A stretch of DNA of 42,781 nucleotides from CAYGZQ01 sp964354375 [NCBI: uncultured Planctomycetota bacterium] (GTDB taxonomy: Bacteria; JAJVIF01; JAPKYR01): the NCBI GenBank assembly GCA_964354375.1, contig CAYGZQ010000029.1, positions 3,404 through 46,184 of the forward strand. Direction: 5' to 3'. The notes under the pieces are model-generated. The model searched no databases and was not told where the DNA came from. It saw only the letters and a list, made by a program, of their open reading frames with translations. Shown piece after piece: positions 8,563 through 16,295 of this stretch; position 1 is the first letter of the stretch; every line of letters begins with the position of its first letter. Both the position numbers and the translations under genes were made by a program.

Positions 8563-9546
8563 CTACTGATTGAATCTCCGCTTGAGAACCTTCCCGTCCA
8601 CTTCCTCGCGTTTTTCCATCTGCGTTTTGATCAGATCGATCAGGTTGCTCAGAATCATCGCATGGGTGATGTTCCGAACGCCACCGGGTACCGGGGTGAG
8701 AATTTTTGCAGACTGACTGACGCTGAGAAAGTCACAGTCGCCCGAGACCTTTCCACGCGCGAACCTGTAGCCGAGGTCTATCACTATGCTCTGCGGCGAC
8801 AGCCGCGCACGAGTGAGCCAGCCCGGATGATTCGCCCACGCGATCACTGCTTCGCCCTTGGGGTTGATGATCGGGTTCTCCTTCGGCTTCTCATCGTCCA
8901 GAGACTTCAGGCGCTCTGTTTTCGGGGCGTCCGATTCGCTCCCGATGTTCGCGTATCGCAGCAACCTTACGTTGGCGCCCTTGTCGTACAGGTAACCTGC
9001 GAGCACCTTTATGAGCCCGGAGGTCGCCTTGCTCCCGACGAGGACGATGTTGCCCGACCTGATCTCGAATCCGCATTCCATCAGGGCCTCGCAGGCTGCG
9101 AGAATCTCCGGAGGCTGTACGCTTCCCGTGACCTCATGACGAGCGTAGGTCGACATTCCGCGATTGACGAAATGCAGCCCCGCGACGTCTTTCTCCGGAG
9201 GAAGGCGTCGCATGACATCCGCCAGGGGCACTATTTCCGTCGGCAGGGGAAGCTGGATGTAAATGCCCTGTATGAATGGACTTGCGGCGTACTCCTCGAG
9301 CGTCGGATAGAACCTTCTGGCGACGTTTCTCCGGGCCACCCTTTCTATGTGGATCTTTATGTCCGCCTGCTCCGCAAGAGACGCGATTTTCCCGGAGTCG
9401 GCCATCGCCACCTGGTCCCCCGTGATCAGGAGAAGCCCGAGACCGACTTCGATGTGATGTCTCTTGCGCAGCTGCTGGGCCTCCCGAATCACACGTCGCG
9501 AGATTTTGGCGACAAGCGCCTTTCCATCGTAAACGGTTGCGCTCAT
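8563..9546 (-). CDS. divergent FolD-like protein (methylenetetrahydrofolate dehydrogenase/cyclohydrolase fold)
   Basis: Both halves of FolD are recognisable: an N-terminal catalytic domain with QGIYIQLPLP (93-102) and PEKDVAGLH (117-125), and a C-terminal NAD(P) domain ending in ILTPVPGGVRNIT (282-294). FolD normally makes 5,10-methenyl- and 10-formyl-THF. Departures from the family: the 'YxxxK' catalytic segment reads ADSGK, so the Tyr is lost and Lys53 is perhaps kept; the acidic residue of KDVDG is Ala122; the end of PGGVGPMT is altered; and about 30 charged residues (205-235) are inserted in the nucleotide domain. Gln98 is kept. It may have changed activity or be a paralogue. It is the last gene of the memo-AMMECR1 operon, 21 bp after AMMECR1; no SD is seen. 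Confidence 0.85.
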   Translation of the reverse strand: MSATVYDGKALVAKISRRVIREAQQLRKRHHIEVGLGLLLITGDQVAMADSGKIASLAEQADIKIHIERVARRNVARRFYPTLEEYAASPFIQGIYIQLPLPTEIVPLADVMRRLPPEKDVAGLHFVNRGMSTYARHEVTGSVQPPEILAACEALMECGFEIRSGNIVLVGSKATSGLIKVLAGYLYDKGANVRLLRYANIGSESDAPKTERLKSLDDEKPKENPIINPKGEAVIAWANHPGWLTRARLSPQSIVIDLGYRFARGKVSGDCDFLSVSQSAKILTPVPGGVRNITHAMILSNLIDLIKTQMEKREEVDGKVLKRRFNQ

Positions 9547-9567
9547 GGGGGGAAAACCGTCAAAGCT

Positions 9568-10146
9568 CTAGAAAACGTCCGCCGCGAATTTGTAAATTTT
9601 CGCGCCGTGCCGCCAGGAATCCGGAGGAAGGCCCGCCTTGAGACAGGTCTGAGCGACGAACCCGGGGACGTCCATGTTGTGCTCCGTCGCGACCTGCGGC
9701 AGCAGCAGCCCGCGTCGACCCCGGTACTCCACGACGAGCCCGTGACGTCCGATGACGATCTCACTGATGTCTCTCACTTCAGACAGCGGCCCGAGAATGG
9801 AGATATCGATGCGGATGTCCTTCAGCTCGGCGGGACCGATGGGGGGGAAACGCGAGTCCTGGGATGCGGATTTGACGGCCATGTCCGCGACCGTCTCCGG
9901 CATGGGCATGTCCGAGATTATGCTGCCGATGCAGCCGCGCAGATCGCCCTTGACCCTGAGAGTCACGAAAGCACCCCATCTCTGCTTCAGCACCGGATCG
10001 TCGTAGAGAAGCTTCGCCTGCTGCCGGCCGTTCACAAGCCTCTCCACGGCCTCGTGCGCGACTCCCAGGAGGAACCGACGGTTGTCGTCCGTCAGCTCGG
10101 GGAGGCTGTCGCCCTGATCGCCGGAATCGTCTGTCTCTTCAAGCAT
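9568..10146 (-). CDS. AMMECR1-domain protein (AmmeMemoRadiSam system protein A)
   Basis: A 192-aa protein that is almost entirely an AMMECR1 domain. The hallmark LRGCIGSI is present, preceded by WGAFVTLRVKG and followed by DSRFPPI, then the later core GLVVEYRGRRGLLLPQVA and the C-terminal TCLKAGLPPDSW, all expected for the family. Its biochemical role is unknown; in many prokaryotes it is encoded with a MEMO protein and a radical SAM enzyme. The radical SAM partner is not in this window. Start ATG 10146 is preferred over an upstream TTG because GGAGG lies eight bases before it. It follows memo by 24 bp in the same operon. Confidence 0.93.
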   Translation of the reverse strand: MLEETDDSGDQGDSLPELTDDNRRFLLGVAHEAVERLVNGRQQAKLLYDDPVLKQRWGAFVTLRVKGDLRGCIGSIISDMPMPETVADMAVKSASQDSRFPPIGPAELKDIRIDISILGPLSEVRDISEIVIGRHGLVVEYRGRRGLLLPQVATEHNMDVPGFVAQTCLKAGLPPDSWRHGAKIYKFAADVF

Positions 10147-10170
10147 CCTCAAGGCCTCCTTGCGTTCGGG

Positions 10171-11019
10171 TCAATCTGGAGCGGCCAGGTTCGGCGGCGG
10201 ATAAGCCAGGGAAGCATACCCTACCACGCTGTCCATGTCGCCGCCTGAATCCCCGGAATTGTAATACATGAGAAGCTCGGGTTTATCAAGCTCCCAGCGT
10301 CGAGCGACCTCGATGGCCGTGGCGATGCCTGCGAAGCCGCACGCGAGCCGTCCCCCTTCCCCCGATCGCTCCAGCAGAGCCTTTCGGTTGCCTCCCAGTA
10401 TGCGCTCGAGAGTATCCTGATCGAGAGACCTCGCCTCATCGTACGAATAAAAATGGCTCAGGTCGGAGGAAACGATCAAAGTATCCTGCAGCGGGTCCAT
10501 GAGAGATGCCAGAGCGTCCGCAAGGCTGTCGATCGCCGGACCCGTTACGTCCCCCGCCAGTATAGGCAGAATCTTCCGCACCGCAGGCACGATGTACTGG
10601 ATCATCGGGATGATCACTTCGAGCGAATGTTCGTACACGTGGGCCTCCGGCACAAAATGAAACCCCGTGAGATCGGAGATCTCCTTCTGAAGGACCAGGT
10701 CGACCTCGATCTCGCCCAGGGGAGTGAGATACTTGTCGTAGCCGGAGAGAGAGAAACCCAGAAAGTAGTGGCGATGTGCCGGACCTATGAGCACCACACG
10801 CGAGGGCGGCGATGACTCCAGGGTCATGATCCCGCGTACCGCTGCAAGACCCGAGAACTGCCACGCAGCGTGCGGCACGATGAGGATCGGCGGACGCGCG
10901 GCGCTTTCCTGCGCACCCGCCCGCTCCTTCAGCTCGTCCAGCTTTCTGGTTATCAGCTGCTGCGTGGACGGATAGAACTTCCCGGCGAACACGCTTTTCC
11001 TGATCTGCATTTCGGCCAT
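10171..11019 (-). CDS. MEMO1-family protein (AmmeMemoRadiSam system protein B)
   Basis: A 282-aa member of the MEMO family, related to non-haem-iron class III extradiol dioxygenases. Seen: AGKFYPS near the N-terminus, His50 in VPHAAWQFSG, His82 in GPAHRHYFLG, EHSLEVIIP, SSDLSHF, and Cys227 in ACGF. The two His and the Cys match the metal site of human MEMO1. The reading frame runs upstream to 11235, but the product there is unlike the family, and the ATG at 11019 has GAGAGG a few bases before it. It is first in an operon with AMMECR1 and the FolD-like gene. A strong promoter lies 36-64 bp upstream. Confidence 0.93.
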   Translation of the reverse strand: MAEMQIRKSVFAGKFYPSTQQLITRKLDELKERAGAQESAARPPILIVPHAAWQFSGLAAVRGIMTLESSPPSRVVLIGPAHRHYFLGFSLSGYDKYLTPLGEIEVDLVLQKEISDLTGFHFVPEAHVYEHSLEVIIPMIQYIVPAVRKILPILAGDVTGPAIDSLADALASLMDPLQDTLIVSSDLSHFYSYDEARSLDQDTLERILGGNRKALLERSGEGGRLACGFAGIATAIEVARRWELDKPELLMYYNSGDSGGDMDSVVGYASLAYPPPNLAAPD

Positions 11020-11037
11020 TTGCGCCTCTCTTCCCGC

Positions 11038-11049
11038 TGCCCGCGGGCA
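11038..11049. promoter_or_regulatory. 12-bp palindrome at the memo transcription start (possible operator)
   Basis: TGCCCGCGGGCA is a perfect palindrome between the predicted -10 and the memo start codon, about where transcription would begin. Its position suits a repressor site, but a chance GC palindrome is possible. Confidence 0.3.
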
Positions 11050-11054
11050 AGTTG

Positions 11055-11083
11055 ATTTTAAACGACAGTGGGTCTTGCGGCAA
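11055..11083 (-). promoter_or_regulatory. sigma70-type promoter of the memo operon
   Basis: On the minus strand TTGCCG (11083-11078) and TAAAAT (11060-11055) are separated by 17 bp. The start codon of memo is at 11019, giving a 5' leader of about 30 nt that contains the 12-bp palindrome and the SD. Confidence 0.6.
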
Positions 11084-11116
11084 GGCGTGGGCATGCGGCA
11101 ATTGACCCAAGGTCTT

Positions 11117-11235
11117 GTGGCGCCCATATGCCCGCTCTGGCGGGCAGATGGGTGCTTCGTTTTAGAGAGAATCTCGAAGAGAGACACCCATCCGTCCGCC
11201 GCTTCGCAAGCTCGCAGCGGACGTATGGGCGCCAC
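11117..11235. repeat. 119-bp imperfect inverted repeat
   Basis: The outer arms GTGGCGCCCATATG (11117-11130) and CGTATGGGCGCCAC (11222-11235) are complementary with one mismatch. The inner arms GATGGGTG and CACCCATC face each other too, and each arm contains its own short hairpin. The whole region 11117-11235 can fold as a large cruciform or branched hairpin. It fills the 305-bp gap between the divergent memo and DUF4129 genes, together with their promoters. No protein-coding signal is seen. It may be a non-autonomous mobile element or a structured RNA. Confidence 0.75.
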
Positions 11236-11287
11236 AGGGCTTCGAGATCGGCGGCCCTATCCGATTCTCCGGGGATTCCATACCGCT

Positions 11288-11316
11288 TTGGAACCGGGGC
11301 AGGCTGATGATACAAT
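11288..11316 (+). promoter_or_regulatory. promoter of the DUF4129 gene
   Basis: TTGGAA (11288-11293), a 17-bp spacer, and TACAAT (11311-11316). Transcription would begin around 11323-11325, at the ATG used for the gene. Confidence 0.6.
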
Positions 11317-11324
11317 CTGGACTG

Positions 11325-12086
11325 ATGGTTTTCCGGAGCGCAATATTCGCGACTCTCCTCGTCGCACTCTTTTTCGGACTTGCCGCCGCCGCTGTCGCGG
11401 CGGCCGGAGACGATGCACCCGAGTCGTACCCCCTGACGAAGCAGGGCGTTGAAAATGCTCTCGCGGACCTCACCTCGGGCGATCGTTACAAGTACGACGA
11501 ATCGGTGCTCGACGATCCGGCGTGGCTTCTGCGCCTGAGAGAGTGGCTCGACGGGTTGCGTCAAAGGCTGATCGGGGGACCATCGCCGTCAGTCGGCATC
11601 GGCGGCTTCAGGATGATAAGCCTGATTATCATCGCGGCGCTTCTTACGCTGATGGGCGTTCTGCTGCTGATGCGCATAGGATGGAGCCCCGCACGACAGG
11701 GAGCGGGCGCGGACGCTGGAGTTTTCGACTTGAACGGGCTGGGATCGTGGCGCGATGCGGATGTCCGAAAGGCCACAGAGCTCGCGTCTGCAGGTCTGTT
11801 TCGCGAAGCGGTCAGCACCCTGTTCCGATCGGCTCTGAAGGGGCTGGGCGACCTCGGATGGATAAGATATCGCTCGAGCGGCGGATCGAGATCGTACCTC
11901 CGCCAGTTGAGGCGAAGCGCCGACATTTACCCTCTGTTCAGAGACCTGCTCGGGCGATTCGAGGTGGCTTACTACAGGAAGGGCGTGCCCGACGAGGATG
12001 ACTGGTCGTTCATGTTCAGCGCGTATGAGAACCTTGCCCGCACCGCCGTCGTCAATCCGCCGCTCTCTCACTCGGAAAGGCACTGA
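11325..12086 (+). CDS. exported membrane protein with DUF4129-like C-terminal domain
   Basis: The product (253 aa) has an N-terminal signal peptide (about 1-25, ending AAAVAAA), an extracytoplasmic stretch, one membrane helix (LIIIAALLTLMGVLLLMRIGW), and a cytoplasmic domain resembling DUF4129: LASAGLFREAVSTLFRSALKGLGDLG, then SRSYLRQLRRS and a final FEVAYYRKG. DUF4129 proteins often accompany MoxR AAA+ ATPases or transglutaminase-like membrane proteins; none is nearby. An in-frame ATG exists at 11307, but it overlaps the predicted -10 box, and ATG 11325 coincides with the predicted transcription start, so a leaderless mRNA is likely. It is convergent with the acetyltransferase, with 8 bp between the stops. 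Confidence 0.8.
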   Translation: MVFRSAIFATLLVALFFGLAAAAVAAAGDDAPESYPLTKQGVENALADLTSGDRYKYDESVLDDPAWLLRLREWLDGLRQRLIGGPSPSVGIGGFRMISLIIIAALLTLMGVLLLMRIGWSPARQGAGADAGVFDLNGLGSWRDADVRKATELASAGLFREAVSTLFRSALKGLGDLGWIRYRSSGGSRSYLRQLRRSADIYPLFRDLLGRFEVAYYRKGVPDEDDWSFMFSAYENLARTAVVNPPLSHSERH

Positions 12087-12094
12087 CACAGCCC

Positions 12095-12790
12095 CTACAG
12101 GCTTTTCTGCTTTTCCCTCTGTCTCATGATCTTGTAGCTCAGAGACGAGATCGGCTTCTTGAGGAACAGCCATTTCTGGGAGCCCGCAGCGCCGGTCGAC
12201 TCCACTTCCTGCTCAACAAAATAGCCGCGACGCTCATAGACCTGAAGGACGGGGTCCGCGGCGGGAAGCCACGTGGTGATCCAGTTCTTTCCCTGAGCCC
12301 GGGCCCAGAAAGCTCCGTGCATCAAAAGCAGAGTCCCGCGACCCTCGCCTCGACTTCCCGCGAGAAGCGAGACGATCGGCTGATGCGCTTCGTCGGAGGC
12401 CGGTTCGTGGAGCAGCAGCGGCAGCAGGCCGGCATCACGAACCCTCTCGGTGTACCCGAGCGAGTCGGACAGGATGCGCGGCAGGGGAGGGCCGTTGAGC
12501 CTTCGAGTCTCGGTCGTTTCAACGTCGATGACGCCGATGACGGTGTCGCCCTCGATCATGACCCAGGTACAGTCGTGTCGCAGCCTTACTCGAAGCGCCG
12601 ACTGAACGACATCCAGCGCCTCCCTTCCGCCGTCGCCCACTGTCGGGCCGAAGAGCTTGTTCAGGAGGTCCACGACAAGAGAGGCGATCTGGGGAATATC
12701 CTGCGGCAGCGCGGGCCTGCAGTGGATATCCAGTATGCCTTCATCGTCCCCGAACGGGTCGGGCGGTCGCTTTTGTTTCTCAGAATTCAT
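12095..12790 (-). CDS. GNAT-family N-acetyltransferase
   Basis: A 231-aa protein with a GNAT fold: IHCRPALPQDIPQIASLV opens the domain, a central strand reads TWVMIEGDTVIGVIDVE, the acetyl-CoA pyrophosphate loop is SRGEGRGTLLLMHGAFWARAQGKNWI, and the end reads DPVLQVYERRGYFVE. The substrate is unknown. About 35 residues between strands 3 and 4 are longer than in minimal GNATs. The start is uncertain: the frame continues to ATG 12925, but that extension is Ser/Arg-rich and unlike the domain, and neither start has a good SD. No gene is seen in the gap up to the aminotransferase. Confidence 0.75.
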   Translation of the reverse strand: MNSEKQKRPPDPFGDDEGILDIHCRPALPQDIPQIASLVVDLLNKLFGPTVGDGGREALDVVQSALRVRLRHDCTWVMIEGDTVIGVIDVETTETRRLNGPPLPRILSDSLGYTERVRDAGLLPLLLHEPASDEAHQPIVSLLAGSRGEGRGTLLLMHGAFWARAQGKNWITTWLPAADPVLQVYERRGYFVEQEVESTGAAGSQKWLFLKKPISSLSYKIMRQREKQKSL

Positions 12791-13055
12791 CTTCAGGTTT
12801 ACTTCGGGTTTGGTTTCCTCCGGGGTTATCCTCGGGCTTCCCCCCAGACTGGTCAATCTCAAAAATCGCCCTTCTAAGCGGGCGGTCGGAGACTTCGAAG
12901 AGTGTGAGCTGCGACTCCTTTCCATCAAGGAGACGTCTGACGGCTGATCTTGAATTTCTGCTATTCCCGGACATTTCGGCGATCGAACCCGACTATTCTA
13001 CGCAACATGGGCCTCGTTTGAAAGAGGAATGAATGCATAATCCGCCCCGAAACCG

Positions 13056-14315
13056 TCAGCCCATCGACGCAACAATCGATCCGATCTCGCTCAGGGCCTC
13101 TTCCATCGTCGAAAGCAGCCGCTCGATATCGCTGTCGCTGATGCCGAGCGGGGGCTCTATCCTCAGGACACTGTAATCGTTCAATGTGAACGCAACCAGG
13201 ATCTTCCTTGCTGCGAGGGACGAAATCATCAGGCCCCCCACGTCGCTGTCCGCGAACTCGATGCCGATCAGGCATCCCAATCCGCGGACGTCCTTGACTA
13301 TTCGGGAGTGTCGGGCCTGCAGCAGGCCCAGCCCGGCAAGTATCTTCTCGCCCGCCTCGGCGGCCTTTCGAGGAAGGTTCTCCTCCTCGATCACTTCCAG
13401 CGCGGCCAGGGCGGCTGCGCAAGCCAGAGGATTTCCGCCGAAGGTTGATGAATGAATCAACGGATTGTCCTCGAAAACCTCCCAGACCTCGGGAGTTCCC
13501 ATGATCGCCCCGATCGGCATGACCCCGCCGCCCAGGGATTTCGCGAGCGTCATGATGTCGGGCTCGACTCCCCAGTGCTCGCACGCGAACATCCGGCCCG
13601 TCCGACCGAGCCCGCTCTGGACCTCGTCGACGATCAGAAGCGCGCCTTTTTCGCTGCAGATTTCCCGGGCCTTCGGGAGATAGTCGTCGGGAGGGATGTG
13701 GATTCCGCCCTCGCCCTGGACCGGCTCGATCACGAAGCACGCCGTGTCGTCGTCGATCGCCTTCCGGAGCGCGTCAGCATCGCCGAACGGGATCATCTTC
13801 GTGCCCGGAATGAGAGGCCTGAACGGCTGCTGGAACGCCTCGCGACCCGTCACCGACAGGCTCCCCAGGGTCTTGCCGTGAAACGCTTTCTCGGCGTAAA
13901 TGAATCCGTGCTTCCCGGTCTTGAAACGCGCGAGCTTCAGCGCGCCCTCGATCGCCTCCGTGCCGGAGTTGCACACGAACGTGTATTGAAGCCTGCCCGG
14001 GGCGATCTTCGCCAGCTTCTCAGCGAGCCTTGCGTACGGCTCGTTGAGGAGCACCTTGGTGGAAAGGGGCATTCTTTCGAGCTGCCTCTTGACGGCCTCG
14101 ACCACTTTCGGATGCGCGTGGCCGAGCGAGAAAACCCCGAATCCGCCAAGGCAGTCGAGGTAGTCGTTTCCCAGATTGTCCCAGACATGCGACCCTCTCG
14201 CGTGATCCTCGACCGTGTCGTACCCCATGAACGCGAGAAGCCTCATCAGCGAGGGATTGATGTAGTCCATGTAGAGCTTCGTGACTTCGTCGTTGATCGC
14301 GCGAGGATCGGTCAT
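13056..14315 (-). CDS. class III aminotransferase (putrescine/ornithine-type)
   Basis: PLP-dependent fold-type I enzyme that transfers an omega-amino group from a diamine or amino acid to a keto acid. Numbered from a GTG three codons upstream, it has [14 protein letters not shown], which binds the cofactor phosphate; [21 protein letters not shown] with Asp233 contacting the pyridine nitrogen; and the Schiff-base Lys262 in [12 protein letters not shown], followed by [14 protein letters not shown]. Its long N-terminus before [17 protein letters not shown] resembles putrescine aminotransferases more than ArgD or GabT, but the substrate is not certain. ATG 14315 is preferred because a GAAAGAAG-type SD sits eight bases before it. 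It is divergent from the asparaginase gene, sharing an 80-bp control region, which suggests linked amine/nitrogen catabolism. Confidence 0.9.
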   Translation of the reverse strand: MTDPRAINDEVTKLYMDYINPSLMRLLAFMGYDTVEDHARGSHVWDNLGNDYLDCLGGFGVFSLGHAHPKVVEAVKRQLERMPLSTKVLLNEPYARLAEKLAKIAPGRLQYTFVCNSGTEAIEGALKLARFKTGKHGFIYAEKAFHGKTLGSLSVTGREAFQQPFRPLIPGTKMIPFGDADALRKAIDDDTACFVIEPVQGEGGIHIPPDDYLPKAREICSEKGALLIVDEVQSGLGRTGRMFACEHWGVEPDIMTLAKSLGGGVMPIGAIMGTPEVWEVFEDNPLIHSSTFGGNPLACAAALAALEVIEEENLPRKAAEAGEKILAGLGLLQARHSRIVKDVRGLGCLIGIEFADSDVGGLMISSLAARKILVAFTLNDYSVLRIEPPLGISDSDIERLLSTMEEALSEIGSIVASMG

Positions 14316-14359
14316 GGAGATCACTTCTTTCGGGCGCCTGTCCCCTCTTCCCGCAAAGT

Positions 14360-14389
14360 GTGACGAGTATAGCGCGGTTGCGTTATACT
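14360..14389 (+). promoter_or_regulatory. promoter of the asparaginase gene, overlapping a divergent -10 box
   Basis: Plus-strand GTGACG (14360-14365), an 18-bp spacer, and TATACT (14384-14389); the asparaginase ATG at 14397 begins where transcription should start. On the minus strand TATACT at 14371-14366 can serve the aminotransferase gene, so the two promoters overlap. Confidence 0.5.
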
Positions 14390-14396
14390 TCCCATA

Positions 14397-15419
14397 ATGA
14401 GCATCGAGTTTTGTTCCTCTGAATCGCCTTTATCCGTTGAGACCACCAGAAGCAGTCGACGCGAGGCCCTTCACAGGGTGATCGTTGTCTGCTGCGATTC
14501 GTCCGGCGGGATTCTGGGACGGTTCGGGGATCCCACCCTGGCTACCTACGAGAGGTCCCTGGCGAAACCGCTGCAGCTCCTGACGGCGATCGGTTTCAGG
14601 CCCTCGCTGCTTGACGAATGCAGCGACGCCGAGATTGCGATAATGTCTTCGAGTCACGGCGGCGAGCCGGATCACGTAACGACAATCCGTGCCCTGCTTC
14701 AGCGCCACGACCTGACGGAGGACCTGTTTCTCTGCGGGACTCATCCGCCCCTGTATCAACAGGCCAACTGGGACCTCGGGCGCAACGATATCGTCCCGAC
14801 CCCCATTTATCACAACTGTTCCGGCAAGCACACGGGGATGCTTCTTGCGTGCCAGGAGCAGGGATGGTCGTACAAGACATACAACCAGCCGGATCATCCC
14901 ATTCAGGTTGCCATAAGAAAGACTATGGCCCGCTACGGCGGTGTGAAGCCGGAGGAACTGGAGTACGGCATCGACGGCTGCGGGGTGCCGACATGGTGGA
15001 TGGATATGAAAACCATAGCCGTAGCGTCCGCGAGATTCGCGGATCCGGGCTTCGGTGAGAGCGAGTTCGAAAAAAAAGTCCGCGACCGCATTTTTGAAGC
15101 ATTCCACAAGGCATCGTGGTTCACCGCCGGGAGCGGTCGTTTCGGGACGCCTTTCAACAAGGAGAGCGACGGGAAATGGCTCGGTAAGATCGGCGGCGAG
15201 GCCGTCTTCGGCGTCAGTTTCAGAGACAGGGGGATTGGCATCGGACTCAAAGTGATTGACGGGAATTCGCGGGCGATAGCTCCTGCTCTCCTCTACACAA
15301 TGAAAAAATGGGGGCTGATCGAGGAAGATCAGTTGTCGAGGCTCAGGGATTGGGTCGAGGTCGAGATGCGAAACGCACCGGGAACGCTTGTGGGTTACGC
15401 GAGAGTCTTGGAGCAGTAG
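14397..15419 (+). CDS. L-asparaginase II family (AnsA/Rhizobium etli type)
   Basis: Hydrolyses asparagine to aspartate and ammonia. This 340-aa protein belongs to the asparaginase II family, which is unrelated to the E. coli enzymes. Conserved motifs: YERSLAKPLQ (51-60) with the catalytic Ser-Lys pair, MSSSHGGE (83-90), HNCSGKH (139-145), and IDGCGVPTW (192-200). The C-terminal GSGRFGT and IGLKVIDGNSRA elements are also as expected. There is no SD; with a -10 box ending eight bases before the ATG, the mRNA is probably leaderless. It is divergent from the aminotransferase gene and 54 bp upstream of the methyltransferase. Confidence 0.92.
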   Translation: MSIEFCSSESPLSVETTRSSRREALHRVIVVCCDSSGGILGRFGDPTLATYERSLAKPLQLLTAIGFRPSLLDECSDAEIAIMSSSHGGEPDHVTTIRALLQRHDLTEDLFLCGTHPPLYQQANWDLGRNDIVPTPIYHNCSGKHTGMLLACQEQGWSYKTYNQPDHPIQVAIRKTMARYGGVKPEELEYGIDGCGVPTWWMDMKTIAVASARFADPGFGESEFEKKVRDRIFEAFHKASWFTAGSGRFGTPFNKESDGKWLGKIGGEAVFGVSFRDRGIGIGLKVIDGNSRAIAPALLYTMKKWGLIEEDQLSRLRDWVEVEMRNAPGTLVGYARVLEQ

Positions 15420-15473
15420 GCTGCGAAACGACATCGCAAAGCGGGCATGCGAAGTACAGGAGGCAGATAAGCC

Positions 15474-16295
15474 ATGTCATACGGCTGGATCGACGCGAAG
15501 GCGTTTTCATTCAACGCGCTGTTGCTGATGGACGCATGGATCGTCCGCTACATCTCGCACAAGAAGAGCGAGGAGTTCAACCGGAATCTTGCAGTGGCGC
15601 TGGCCGCGAATCCGGCTGTGTGCTGGTACCTCGGGAGCAAGTGTCCGGACCGCAGGGAGTACTACCAGGCGTTGGCCGAAAGCGCTCCCACCGGTCTCTC
15701 TCCCGAACAAGTAAGAGAGTGCGAGATCTACGTACTGGACGCTCTCGAGACCTTCATCGTCTACCTGTATCCAGCCATAATGGACGAGCTTCCCTACATC
15801 AAGACCTGGGACAAGGAGCGACTGCTGTCGATCACGGATTTCAACGGCAAGACAGTCCTGGATATCGGCAGCGGTACCGGCCGACTGGCGATAGCGGCGG
15901 CTCCGCTTGCGAGGTTGGTCTATGCCTGCGAGCCTGTCGACAGGCTCCGTGAGTATTTGCGGGAGAAACTGCACCGGCTGGAAATCGGGAATGTGTTCGT
16001 CGTGGACGGTTCACTCGAGAACCTGCCGTTCCCCGACGAATCGTTCGACATCGTCGTCTCCGGTCACGTCTTCGGCGACGACTGCAAGCGGGAACTGGGG
16101 CAAATGAGCCATGTAACCAGAGTCGGAGGGTGCATTATCGACTGCCCCGGCGAGGATACCGAGAAGCAGCCCGACGGTCCTAAACGAGAGATGATTGAGC
16201 TCGGGTTTGAATACGCCCACTATGTGTCGAAGCTGGGCGGGGACGTGTACAGGTACTGGAAGTGGAAGACCAGCGACGACGCGGCTGTCTATTGA
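15474..16295 (+). CDS. class I SAM-dependent methyltransferase
   Basis: A 273-aa protein with an N-terminal helical domain of about 120 residues and a class I methyltransferase core. Motif I reads TVLDIGSGTGRLAI, an acidic residue ends strand 2 (YACEPVDRL), FVVDGSLENLPFPDESFDIVVSGHVF covers motifs II and III, and VGGCIIDCPGE corresponds to strand 5. The substrate is unknown; ubiquinone/menaquinone-type and small-molecule methylases share this layout. The SD GGAGG lies about 11 bases before the ATG. The last 7 bp overlap the 3' end of the convergent hydrolase gene, an unusually tight tail-to-tail arrangement. Confidence 0.85.
   Translation: MSYGWIDAKAFSFNALLLMDAWIVRYISHKKSEEFNRNLAVALAANPAVCWYLGSKCPDRREYYQALAESAPTGLSPEQVRECEIYVLDALETFIVYLYPAIMDELPYIKTWDKERLLSITDFNGKTVLDIGSGTGRLAIAAAPLARLVYACEPVDRLREYLREKLHRLEIGNVFVVDGSLENLPFPDESFDIVVSGHVFGDDCKRELGQMSHVTRVGGCIIDCPGEDTEKQPDGPKREMIELGFEYAHYVSKLGGDVYRYWKWKTSDDAAVY

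Noticed and set aside
8662-10248. 528-aa plus-strand open frame opposite folD-like and AMMECR1
   Set aside because: Composition is that of an antisense shadow in GC-rich DNA; the minus-strand genes have clear families and SDs.
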